From an uncultured Eubacteriales bacterium (GTDB taxonomy: Bacteria; Bacillota; Clostridia; Oscillospirales; CAG-272): 32,981 nucleotides of DNA. Within the stretch, counting starts at the first letter, position 1; each line of letters opens with the position of its first letter. Positions 7,565 through 14,558 of the stretch are shown here, piece by piece. A program made the translations under genes and the position numbers. Below the pieces are notes generated by a model. It was not told the DNA's origin and searched no databases. It saw only the letters and a program-made list of their open reading frames with translations. Location: assembly GCA_902491535.1 (NCBI GenBank), contig CABUHS010000028.1:1-32981 (forward strand), written 5' to 3'.

Positions 7565-8479
7565 TCAGTTGCTGTGCATCCCGCGCACGATCTCTGTGAA
7601 TTCCGGTTTCAGAAGTTTTTCAAAAATTTCGCTTTTTACCGTGAATTCGGGAGTGCCCATATATCCGGGTGATACCTCATATTTATCAAAAGGTATCACG
7701 ATATCGCCGCTGTCGTTGAAATAGAAATTGTGATCTCCGTCGAGAGATATAAAGTCCTTTCCCATAAACGAGCTATCTGTCCAATAGGTCTCATCCTTGT
7801 TATTATCCATTCGTTCATTCATTTGCCTTTTGATGTCCTGCTTTAAAACGTCATAAAATTCGCTGTTTTCAGAGAGATCTCCGAGTATTACGGTCATGCC
7901 TGTTGCTTTATTGATGTTATAATATCTGAAATAAGTATTGCTGCTTCCTGACGCTTCGTGTACTCTGAGTCCGAGTGTGAACCATTTGTCTGAGTCTATG
8001 ACGGTGCTGTAATCAACATATACTGAGCCGTGACCGTTATTTCCTACGATCTCAAGTTCTTCATAAAATCGGTGCAGTATAATATTTGTAAGCTCATCGA
8101 TTTCTTTGTTGATTTCAGTTGCGGCGTTTCCGGTCTCAATTATTATTTTCGGTATATCTATACTCATTTCATGGTATTCATCTGAATAGAAATAATTCCT
8201 TACAGTAAAAACTTTGACTATATCGCCGATGAGCGGAATTTTTTCCACAGCATGTGCATAAACCGCGCTGATATTTGGGAGCAGAAAGAGTGTCACAAAA
8301 GCCAGGCTTACAATTGCTGCCGCAATTTGCGGAAATATGCGTTTCTTTGTATGGCAGGGCGAGGCCGGAGTATCGGGAAGTCCCGATAGAACCGTCTCTA
8401 TCCGGTTTTTTACTGAGAAAGGTATTTCAGTCTGTTCAAGCTCTGCCTGTTCATGCAGGTATCTATCAAAATCGGTCAT
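7565..8479 (-). CDS. RsiV-like anti-sigma factor (DUF3298 family)
   Basis: This 304-residue protein is a single-pass anti-sigma factor. It has a cytoplasmic N-terminal segment (residues 1-48) to hold the sigma factor, a membrane segment at about 49-70 (QIAAAIVSLAFVTLFLLP) and an external domain. The block AVEKIPLIGDIVKVFTVRNY and the C-terminal NFYFNDSGDIVIPFDKYEVSPGYMG are typical of RsiV/DUF3298 proteins. In Bacillus and Enterococcus RsiV binds lysozyme, is cut by signal peptidase and then by site-2 protease, and so releases SigV. A plausible signal-peptidase site, AVYA|HA at residue 75, follows the membrane segment here. The ATG overlaps the sigma stop as TAATG, so the two are translationally coupled. 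Lysozyme as the signal is inference from the family. Confidence 0.88.
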   Translation of the reverse strand: MTDFDRYLHEQAELEQTEIPFSVKNRIETVLSGLPDTPASPCHTKKRIFPQIAAAIVSLAFVTLFLLPNISAVYAHAVEKIPLIGDIVKVFTVRNYFYSDEYHEMSIDIPKIIIETGNAATEINKEIDELTNIILHRFYEELEIVGNNGHGSVYVDYSTVIDSDKWFTLGLRVHEASGSSNTYFRYYNINKATGMTVILGDLSENSEFYDVLKQDIKRQMNERMDNNKDETYWTDSSFMGKDFISLDGDHNFYFNDSGDIVIPFDKYEVSPGYMGTPEFTVKSEIFEKLLKPEFTEIVRGMHSN

Positions 8480-8964
8480 TAGTTAAAATCCTCCTTCAAA
8501 ATCTCTCGTAACATCATTCTTGCACGCGACAGCTGTTTTTTTACTGTTACAGCGCTTGTGCCTGTGATATGCGAGATATTTGACACCGAAAGATTTTCGT
8601 AATAATAAAGTATGGTTGCCGTTCGGTACGGTTGCTTTAATCTTTCGACTGCGTCACGCAGGGTCAGTTTTGTTTCAACATCGCCTGTGCTGTTTTCTGA
8701 CGGAATGTCTGTAATCTCTTCTGTAGGGATCAGCCTTGAATTTTTTCGTATAAGTTCTACCGCGGTATTGCGTACAATACGGAGTATCCACGGTTTAAAA
8801 GCGTCGTCGTTTTTGAGTGTGTACAAACTTCTGTATGCGAGATATACGGATTCTGCCGTTACATCTTCGGCGTCCGATTCGTTTCTCACTATCGACAGTG
8901 CGAGAGCGTACATTGCACGCTCGCATAGTCTTATTCTGTTGCAAAATTCCTCTTTGCTTGTCAC
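8479..8964 (-). CDS. ECF-type RNA polymerase sigma factor, SigV-like
   Basis: This 161-residue sigma-70 family protein has region 2 (AMYALALSIVRNESDAEDVTAE... WILRIVRNTAVELIRK) and region 4 (LKQPYRTATILYYYENLSVSNISHITGTSAVTVKKQLSRAR). The GTG at 8962-8964 is preferred: it overlaps the TGA of the upstream hydrolase gene as GTGA and has GGAAAGGG upstream within that gene. A longer frame reaching 9021 would overlap the hydrolase by about 60 nt and adds a poor N-terminus. It sits immediately before an RsiV-like anti-sigma factor and after two acyltransfer genes in one operon, so it probably drives its own operon under envelope stress. The ECF class is sure; SigV is named from gene context. Confidence 0.9.
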   Translation of the reverse strand: MTSKEEFCNRIRLCERAMYALALSIVRNESDAEDVTAESVYLAYRSLYTLKNDDAFKPWILRIVRNTAVELIRKNSRLIPTEEITDIPSENSTGDVETKLTLRDAVERLKQPYRTATILYYYENLSVSNISHITGTSAVTVKKQLSRARMMLREILKEDFN

Positions 8965-9911
8965 GGGTTGCTGCCCTTTCCGGTCAGTGTGCGGGTCTGA
9001 GTCTCCAGCCACCTGCCCCATTCGGAGTAATATTTTGCGTAAGGATGTGTTCCGTCATCGGTTTTATCTGCCGAGAGATCTCCGTTTTCATCGTCAAAAA
9101 CGGTGTTTGCATCGAGATAGAATATATTTATTCCGTCGGCGATTTCAGATATTGCGCGGTTAAGCGCGTTTATCGCCGGATTATTTATCACAGCGTCTTT
9201 TGACGAGCGGTCTTTGTCTACATGAAGATTTGCCTGTATAAAGATCGTGGAAGCCGATTGTTTTTCCTGAATAAAGCCTATAAGCTCTCTGTATTTTTTT
9301 ACCGTATTTTCGGTTTTATATCCTATCTCGTTTATGCCGAGCATCAGGTATACCCTGTCGTATTTTTTTCTTTCAAGCAGTTCATCAAGGGTTACCTTGC
9401 CTATGCCGGGAACTGATACCGTCTTTTTGCGTATGTTATATACAGTCATGCCTACGTTTGCAAAAAAGTCGGTGTTCTGCATTTCGGAGTATTCGCATAG
9501 TCCTACTGTTCTCGAATCTCCGATAAATAGTGCATCTCCGGTTTGAACATCATCGGGAATAGACGTATCAGATGTATTTTTATCATTTTTCGATATTACA
9601 GCTTCTGTTTGAACAGATGGCTGTGTATCGGTTTTGACCGATTCAGGCGGAGATCCCGGACTGTGTTGATCGTGCCGCTCTGTTTCAGCCATTGTATCAG
9701 GTGAGATCGGTGAGGTGTTTTTTTCGCTCGCGGTAATATTTTCGGCATCTGTGGTTGACGGGATTTTGGAATCAGTCGCGGCGGTATCATGCTGTGATGT
9801 AAAAGGATCGTCGGGCGTTTTAGCTACTGTACTGCGCAGAGTTGTAAATACGGCTGCGCCTGTGATCATAGCTGCGAATAGAAGAACGGTAATAAGATTG
9901 GATTTTTTCAT
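8961..9911 (-). CDS. SGNH/GDSL hydrolase-fold protein, secreted or membrane-anchored
   Basis: This 316-residue protein has an N-terminal signal anchor (LITVLLFAAMITGAAVF), a Ser/Thr/Pro/Asp-rich linker to about residue 120 and a C-terminal SGNH domain. The nucleophile block FIGDSRTVG gives Ser133, LMLGINEIG holds the conserved Asn, and DDGTHPYAKYY gives Asp286 and His289, so the catalytic set looks complete. Acting outside the membrane, it probably transfers or removes acyl groups on a cell-wall polymer, working with the MBOAT protein encoded just upstream. ATG 9911 is chosen over GTG 9920 because AGGTGA lies 6 nt before it. Its stop overlaps the sigma-factor start (GTGA). It resembles the PatB or OatA C-terminal role; the acceptor is unproven. 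Confidence 0.88.
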   Translation of the reverse strand: MKKSNLITVLLFAAMITGAAVFTTLRSTVAKTPDDPFTSQHDTAATDSKIPSTTDAENITASEKNTSPISPDTMAETERHDQHSPGSPPESVKTDTQPSVQTEAVISKNDKNTSDTSIPDDVQTGDALFIGDSRTVGLCEYSEMQNTDFFANVGMTVYNIRKKTVSVPGIGKVTLDELLERKKYDRVYLMLGINEIGYKTENTVKKYRELIGFIQEKQSASTIFIQANLHVDKDRSSKDAVINNPAINALNRAISEIADGINIFYLDANTVFDDENGDLSADKTDDGTHPYAKYYSEWGRWLETQTRTLTGKGSNP

Positions 9912-9950
9912 TTTTCTCACCTGTATATAAATAAAATTTTAAATCTGAAA

Positions 9951-11345
9951 TTAGAATCTGAAATAGAGGAACGGATCGTCAAGTCCGCGCAGCATGCAAA
10001 AAACACAGGCTCCGAATATTGTGCAGAGAATAAGGCATACAGCGATGCGGTTTTTTATACGTGATATTCTCTCAAGCGGAGCTTTAAAGGAAAACAGTAT
10101 TCCCGCTGCGAGGAACGGAGCGTACAGCTTCAGATATTTGATATAATCGTATCTGAAAGACGGAAAACATCCTCTTCCGAAAAAGGGAAAAAGTCTTGAT
10201 AAAAATATTCCGAGCTGTGCAGGGGAGTCTAAGGCAAATACCGTCCATGAAAGAGGTATAACTATCATCATGTAGATATGTCCTGAGACCTTGCTTTTGC
10301 CGAGCGTTTTTCCGTAGATAAATTTTTCCGCAAGGATCAGTACAAACATAGAAAGACCCCACAGAATAAAATTATACCCTGCTCCGTGCCATATACCCGT
10401 AAAAAGCCATACTGCTAACAGATTGCGTATTGTTATCGCCGCAGACATGCGGCTTCCGCCGAGGGGGATATATACATATTCACGAAACCATGAGCCGAGA
10501 GTCATATGCCAGCGGCGCCAGAATTCCGTTACCGAACGCGACATATAAGGACTGTCAAAATTTCGCGGCAGCCTGAAACCGAGCATTTCTCCGAGTCCCA
10601 TAGCCATGACCGAATATCCGAAAAAGTCAAAATATATCTGAAGTGAAAATGCGGCTATTGCCATCCATGCGAGAGGTGTTGACACGCTTTCGAAACCGAT
10701 AGCTTTAACGTTGCTCCACATTCTTCCGAGAGGATTTGCGAGCAGAACCTTCATTCCGAGTCCGAAAATGAATGTTGCTGTTCCGTGAAGTATATTATTT
10801 AAGCTGATATTTCTTTTTTTCAGAGCTTCGGAGATGCTTCCGTAGGTGACGATCGGTCCTGCTATAAGCTGCGGAAACATGGATATATAGACCGAAAAGT
10901 CAATAAGACTGTTTTCCGCCTCTGTTTTGCGGAGGTAAACGTCGCAAAGGTATGATATTCCCTGAAAAGTGTAAAAAGAGATCCCTACCGGAAGCTCCGG
11001 TACTTTGACGGCGGCGGTCTGTGGAAATATTCTGCTTAATTCGCGGAGAAGAAATCCCGAATATTTGAATGAGATGAGACAGACAATGTGAAATACTATT
11101 CCCGAAACAAGAAATATCTTTCGGCGCGCAGGATACCTCTGCATGAGAACGGATAAACAGAAGTCGGTGAGTATACTGAGAAGCAATAAAATAATCTGCC
11201 ATGGCTGTTTATATGTTCCTGCAAAGTAAAAGCAAAGACTTCCTGCAAGCAGAACAGCATTTTTTGCGCATTTCGGTACGGCATAATAGAATGTGAAAAA
11301 AACAGGGAGAAATATAAAAATAAAATTTAAACTGCTGAATACCAT
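9951..11345 (-). CDS. MBOAT family membrane O-acyltransferase
   Basis: This 464-residue polytopic membrane protein has the bacterial MBOAT hallmarks: MVFSSLNFIFIFLP at the N-terminus, SVTEFWRRWHMTLGSWFREYVYIPLGG (about residues 270-295) and FTGIWHGAGYNFILWG with the likely catalytic His near residue 318. AlgI/PatA/DltB-type proteins of this size pass acyl groups, usually acetyl, across the membrane to a secreted partner. Here the SGNH protein 39 nt downstream fits as that partner. ATG 11345 is chosen because MVFSS is the usual family start; ATG 11363 (adding MSGGGG) and TTG 11396 are alternatives with no better SD. It is first in the operon with the sigma and anti-sigma genes. Peptidoglycan as acceptor is inferred from the SigV context. 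Confidence 0.9.
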   Translation of the reverse strand: MVFSSLNFIFIFLPVFFTFYYAVPKCAKNAVLLAGSLCFYFAGTYKQPWQIILLLLSILTDFCLSVLMQRYPARRKIFLVSGIVFHIVCLISFKYSGFLLRELSRIFPQTAAVKVPELPVGISFYTFQGISYLCDVYLRKTEAENSLIDFSVYISMFPQLIAGPIVTYGSISEALKKRNISLNNILHGTATFIFGLGMKVLLANPLGRMWSNVKAIGFESVSTPLAWMAIAAFSLQIYFDFFGYSVMAMGLGEMLGFRLPRNFDSPYMSRSVTEFWRRWHMTLGSWFREYVYIPLGGSRMSAAITIRNLLAVWLFTGIWHGAGYNFILWGLSMFVLILAEKFIYGKTLGKSKVSGHIYMMIVIPLSWTVFALDSPAQLGIFLSRLFPFFGRGCFPSFRYDYIKYLKLYAPFLAAGILFSFKAPLERISRIKNRIAVCLILCTIFGACVFCMLRGLDDPFLYFRF

Positions 11346-11376
11346 ACCGCCACCGCCGCTCATATTATCTGATATA

Positions 11377-11405
11377 TAGACGCTCCGAGAAGACAAAAGG
11401 TGACA
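11377..11405 (-). promoter_or_regulatory. Candidate ECF-sigma promoter of the MBOAT operon
   Basis: On the minus strand, CGTCTA (11382-11377) matches the -10 reported for several Bacillus ECF sigmas including SigV. TGTCAC (11405-11400), 17 nt upstream, partly matches TGAAAC. The predicted start near 11370 would leave a short leader before ATG 11345 and exclude the TTG start at 11396. The -35 match is imperfect, so this is tentative. Confidence 0.35.
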
Positions 11406-11487
11406 GCTTTTTCAGAAAAATTAAAGAAATTTAAAAACGTTTTATCCGGGCGGAAAATAAATATTTTGCGGCGTATGGATAATGGTA

Positions 11488-11516
11488 AAAAAAGCAGTGT
11501 ATTACACTGCTTTTTT
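11488..11516. terminator. Bidirectional terminator downstream of the glycosylase gene
   Basis: AAAAAAGCAGTGT (11488-11500) pairs with ACACTGCTTTTTT (11504-11516) around ATT. A-tract and T-tract flanks let it work both ways. It probably ends the minus-strand glycosylase transcript before the MBOAT operon. In the 11346-11713 spacer, this hairpin, the promoter at 11377 and the plus-strand promoter at 11624 are the recognisable items. Confidence 0.8.
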
Positions 11517-11623
11517 GATGACGATACTGTATGGAATATTTTATTGATAGCGGCAGGTCAGACATGATATTAGGCTTTGATCCTGGACGTATTTTATTAT
11601 TATATTATTAAGCTATAAAACTC

Positions 11624-11652
11624 TTGTATGCGCCGGAGTTTTCTGCTATAAT
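11624..11652 (+). promoter_or_regulatory. Orphan plus-strand promoter in the glycosylase 3' spacer
   Basis: TTGTAT (11624-11629), 17-nt spacer, TATAAT (11647-11652), with TGC directly before the -10 making it an extended -10. It points away from the MBOAT operon into the 3' end of the oppositely oriented glycosylase gene, and no plus-strand gene follows. Confidence 0.55.
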
Positions 11653-11658
11653 TATACA

Positions 11659-11731
11659 CGGGGTAATTTACAGCACAACTTGTTTTTGATACGTGCTGCT
11701 TTACGGTGGGTGATCAGGTATCCGATCCCCC
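11659..11731 (+). ncRNA. Possible small structured RNA, antisense to the ogg 3' end
   Basis: Downstream of the orphan promoter are two foldable segments: CAGCAC/GTGCTG (11671-11676 with 11693-11698) and GGGTGATC/GATCCCCC (11708-11715 with 11724-11731, one mismatch, 8-nt loop). The second hairpin overlaps the last codons of ogg on the other strand. No T-rich terminator was seen, so the 3' end is unknown. The RNA is inferred from the promoter and folds only. Confidence 0.25.
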
Positions 11732-12577
11732 GTTATACCGTTCATAGTAAAACAGATACTGCTGTGCAAGACCGGCATATTTTCCGAAACAGGTCGGATC
11801 AAATTCCGGCGGATAGTATTTTGCAAGTACCCGTTTTACCCAAACGTCGATGGGAAAAGCATCTGTTTTTCCGAATCCGAAAAGCAGAGTGCATGCAGCA
11901 ACTTTCGGCCCCACGCCTTTTATACGGCAAAGCTCGTTTGCCGCTTCTTCCGTATTCATTTTCAGGACATCCTCTATACTGATATCTCCGGAAGCGATTT
12001 TTTCCGCCGCGTCGGTTATGTATTTGGCGCGGAAACCTGTTCCGCAAGCGAATATAGCATCGGTTCCTGCAGTGCAAAGGCTTTCGGCAGTCGGAAAACT
12101 GTACAGATTTCCGGAGCCTCCGATCGGTTCACCGAAGCGTGCGCACATGCGGCTGATTATTCCCTTTATTCTCGGTATGTTGTTGTTCTGTGAAATGATG
12201 AATGAGCAGAGAGTTTCCCAGGGATCCTGATGAAGTATCCGTATTCCTCCGCCGCATTCCATTGCAGCGCTCATTACGGTATCCGCACTGCATGACTCGG
12301 TTATTGCGGAACGTATTCCGTCATAATCGTCATCAAGCGCAAGATATTTGCGCCAGAGGTTATCAAATTCGTTTGTACTCATATTGCGGATAATGACTGT
12401 ATCGGGCGTCGGCTGTGACAGGACAAGCTCTCTGCCGTGTGCTATTCCGCGTATATTTCCGTTACCATCCGGATCGAATCGGAATGTCTGACCGCAATCG
12501 AATATCTGAGATATATTGCAGCATGACAGACCTGATATTTCGATATCGGAGCCGCGTTCTGTAGTTATAATATTCAT
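11714..12577 (-). CDS. ogg: 8-oxoguanine DNA glycosylase/AP lyase, OGG1 type
   Basis: This 287-residue protein has an OGG N-terminal domain (FDCGQTFRFDPDGNG, the usual GQxFRW-like block) and an HhH-GPD domain. The hairpin CRIKGVGPKVAACTLLF carries the catalytic Lys225 in GVGPKVA, and FPIDVWVKRV supplies the catalytic Asp244. DPWETLCSFIISQNNNIPRI is the typical helix before the hairpin. It removes oxidised guanine and cleaves the abasic strand in base-excision repair. It stands alone on the minus strand, divergent from the DUF6062 gene and followed about 200 nt later by a bidirectional terminator. No clear SD precedes the ATG (GGTAAAAAA). AlkA-type specificity is the alternative, but the motifs favour OGG. 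Confidence 0.9.
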   Translation of the reverse strand: MNIITTERGSDIEISGLSCCNISQIFDCGQTFRFDPDGNGNIRGIAHGRELVLSQPTPDTVIIRNMSTNEFDNLWRKYLALDDDYDGIRSAITESCSADTVMSAAMECGGGIRILHQDPWETLCSFIISQNNNIPRIKGIISRMCARFGEPIGGSGNLYSFPTAESLCTAGTDAIFACGTGFRAKYITDAAEKIASGDISIEDVLKMNTEEAANELCRIKGVGPKVAACTLLFGFGKTDAFPIDVWVKRVLAKYYPPEFDPTCFGKYAGLAQQYLFYYERYNGGSDT

Positions 12578-12730
12578 TTTTTTACCGTTGCTTTTGTTTT
12601 ACAAAAGTCCTTTCCTTAAAACGTCATTATATGGGTTATGCTAAAGCATTGCCATGAAAATTTAATATATTTAATTTTTTATAAAATTGTCGCCGCCCTG
12701 GCGGTCGACCGAAACGAAAGGATATCTGAA

Positions 12731-13453
12731 ATGGCTGAAACTATTTATACAATACCGATAAACGAAGCTTTTGACGCTTGTGCTGAAGAGGGTATATGCG
12801 AATGTCCGCTCTGCCGCCTGTACGACAAATTTGAAAATGACGAGCTTGAGTTGATCCTCGGTGCGTCAATGATGGAACCCGATGTCCGTATAAAAACAAA
12901 CGAGCAGGGATTTTGCCGCGAGCATTACGGCATGATGCTCGAGCGAAAGAACCGTCTCGGCATGGCGCTTATGCTGCAAAGCCATCTTGAGGAGCTTTCA
13001 GGCGGCTTTTCCGGAGGCGTAAGCGATCTTGTGCGCGGCGTCGGGGCTTCTCTTTCATCGCGGTTGGGCACTCTGGAAAATAGCTGCTATGTTTGCGGAA
13101 GAATAGATCATTCGTTCGAAAAGATGCTCGAAAATGTGCTTTATCTGTGGGAAAACGATTCGGAATTCAGAAAAAAGACTTCTGCGCAGAAGATGTTCTG
13201 TCTGCCGCATTTCCGTATGCTTACCGAGCTTGCGCGTAAACGCCTTCCAAAAAAGAAGTTTACGGATTTTTACCGTTCTGCCGCGGATGTGACAGACGGC
13301 TATCTCAAACAGCTGAGAGGGGATATAGACCTCTTCTGCCGCAAATTCGATTACCGATATCAGGATGAACCGTGGGGAAATGCCAAGGATTCGGTCGAGC
13401 GTGCGGTAAAGTTTCTCAGCGGAGATATACACCGTCAGATAAATAAGAAATAA
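12731..13453 (+). CDS. DUF6062 family protein, cysteine-rich
   Basis: This 240-residue protein begins MAETIYTIPINEAF and belongs to the uncharacterised DUF6062 family of Clostridia. It has paired cysteines CECPLC (about residues 23-28), an FCREHY block, CYVCGR, and FCLPHF followed by a Leu/Lys-rich helix. The repeated Cys-x-x-Cys and Cys/His pairs look like zinc or other metal ligands from two similar halves, but this is inference. It has no signal peptide or membrane segment. The start is fixed by AAAGGA about 8 nt before ATG 12731; the frame is open upstream to 12638 but unsupported. It is monocistronic between the divergent ogg gene and a downstream hairpin. No function is known to me. Confidence 0.85.
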   Translation: MAETIYTIPINEAFDACAEEGICECPLCRLYDKFENDELELILGASMMEPDVRIKTNEQGFCREHYGMMLERKNRLGMALMLQSHLEELSGGFSGGVSDLVRGVGASLSSRLGTLENSCYVCGRIDHSFEKMLENVLYLWENDSEFRKKTSAQKMFCLPHFRMLTELARKRLPKKKFTDFYRSAADVTDGYLKQLRGDIDLFCRKFDYRYQDEPWGNAKDSVERAVKFLSGDIHRQINKK

Positions 13454-13476
13454 TTCCGATTATGTAAGTAAGTATC

Positions 13477-13514
13477 TCTATGCAGTGCAGATAATACAGA
13501 TTTTCTGCACTGCA
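13477..13514 (+). terminator. Probable terminator of the DUF6062 gene
   Basis: TATGCAGTGCAG (13477-13488) pairs with CTGCACTGCATA (13503-13514) across a 14-nt loop. The following TTTATATG is only moderately T-rich, so efficiency is uncertain. Confidence 0.6.
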
Positions 13515-13610
13515 TATTTATATGCTGCAATAGCTTCCGGCGCTTAACGCAGCTATAAGGATTTTAGATGCTGAAAGCGAGAGTATAGCCTTGCTTTTTG
13601 CCGCTCGTAG

Positions 13611-14273
13611 TTAATCGTCGCTGCCGCTGCTTTCACTGTTGTTTTGACTGTCCGGAGCTGCATCGCGCTTCTTTTTTGCCGAATGGAAAACTGCCGCTCC
13701 TACTGATATAACTGCTGCCGTGAGTGCCACCGCTCCGAGCGCGGCTATTGCAGGCGTATTTATCGGATTTTTTTCCTGCTCTTTATCTTCGGCTTTTTCG
13801 GCGGTATCTGATATTTGCTCTCCTGCATTATCGGGTAGAGCTTCCGTGATCTCTCCTGCGGACGCCTCGGTTTCCGGATCGGTGACCGGCTCGTCATTTG
13901 TTATGTCGGCTTCGGTATTTACAGAGGGATTGCCTTTTGGAACGCTTACATCGGAAAGGTTGACGCGTCTGAGCAGACCTTGATTCGGCTCATATACGAT
14001 TTTGGTCTCTCCTGTCATCGGAGGATCGGTATCCTCAGTATTTTCTTCATTTACTGTTTCAGTTTGTATAATTACAAGGGCATTGGTTTCTTCTGTATAT
14101 GCCTCTGCTGCGGTATCGGTGACTGCATTTGATGTGACGGCACATACAGAAAGTGTCGCTGTCAGTGCGGCAATGAATAATTTTACTTTAACACAACAAG
14201 GCTTCGGGGTACCAGGGCGCAATCTATGATTGCATTCGGCGAACCGGGTTCTAACTTTTTTCATATATATCAT
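13611..14273 (-). CDS. Unrecognised secreted, membrane-anchored acidic protein
   Basis: I do not recognise this 220-residue protein. It has a basic N-terminus, a hydrophobic segment at about residues 30-50 (VKLFIAALTATLSVCAV) that would act as signal peptide, then a Thr/Glu/Asp-rich, probably disordered stretch to about residue 165. A C-terminal membrane helix (TPAIAALGAVALTAAVISVGAAVF) is followed by a short Lys-rich then acidic tail. The layout, external acidic linker and C-terminal anchor, resembles cell-surface proteins anchored by a final helix. ATG 14273 is 4 nt after CAGGAG; ATG 14264 is possible but 13 nt away. It is divergent from the 14559 gene and has no neighbour that explains it. 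Confidence 0.65.
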   Translation of the reverse strand: MIYMKKVRTRFAECNHRLRPGTPKPCCVKVKLFIAALTATLSVCAVTSNAVTDTAAEAYTEETNALVIIQTETVNEENTEDTDPPMTGETKIVYEPNQGLLRRVNLSDVSVPKGNPSVNTEADITNDEPVTDPETEASAGEITEALPDNAGEQISDTAEKAEDKEQEKNPINTPAIAALGAVALTAAVISVGAAVFHSAKKKRDAAPDSQNNSESSGSDD

Positions 14274-14467
14274 ATATCTCCTGTTTCCGCATTGAAAGCG
14301 GTAACGTTACTTTGATTCTGCAAGGTTGTTTTCGTATGTCTGAACTATTTTTATTATACATTATACGTGTTGTTCCGTTGTTAATATTATGTTAATTTTC
14401 GAATCGAATATTATTAGGTATGAGACAAAATAATTCACGTAAAAACGTAAAGTTAATATTATCTGTA

Positions 14468-14496
14468 TTGCAATCTGTATAAAAAAGTATTATAAT
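14468..14496 (+). promoter_or_regulatory. Sigma-A promoter of the 8-TM protein gene
   Basis: TTGCAA (14468-14473), 17-nt spacer, TATAAT (14491-14496). The expected start near 14503 leaves a leader of about 56 nt. It may also start the transcript running on into mnmG. Confidence 0.7.
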
Positions 14497-14558
14497 AAAA
14501 AAGATACAGAAACAGTATGCCGTATCAGATATTACATTTGAAAGTATGGTAAACAGAT

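Noticed and set aside
8965..9021. Extended N-terminus for the ECF sigma factor
   Set aside because: It would overlap the hydrolase gene by about 60 nt and adds a hydrophilic stretch absent from ECF sigmas; the GTG at 8964 has a coupled GTGA overlap and an SD.
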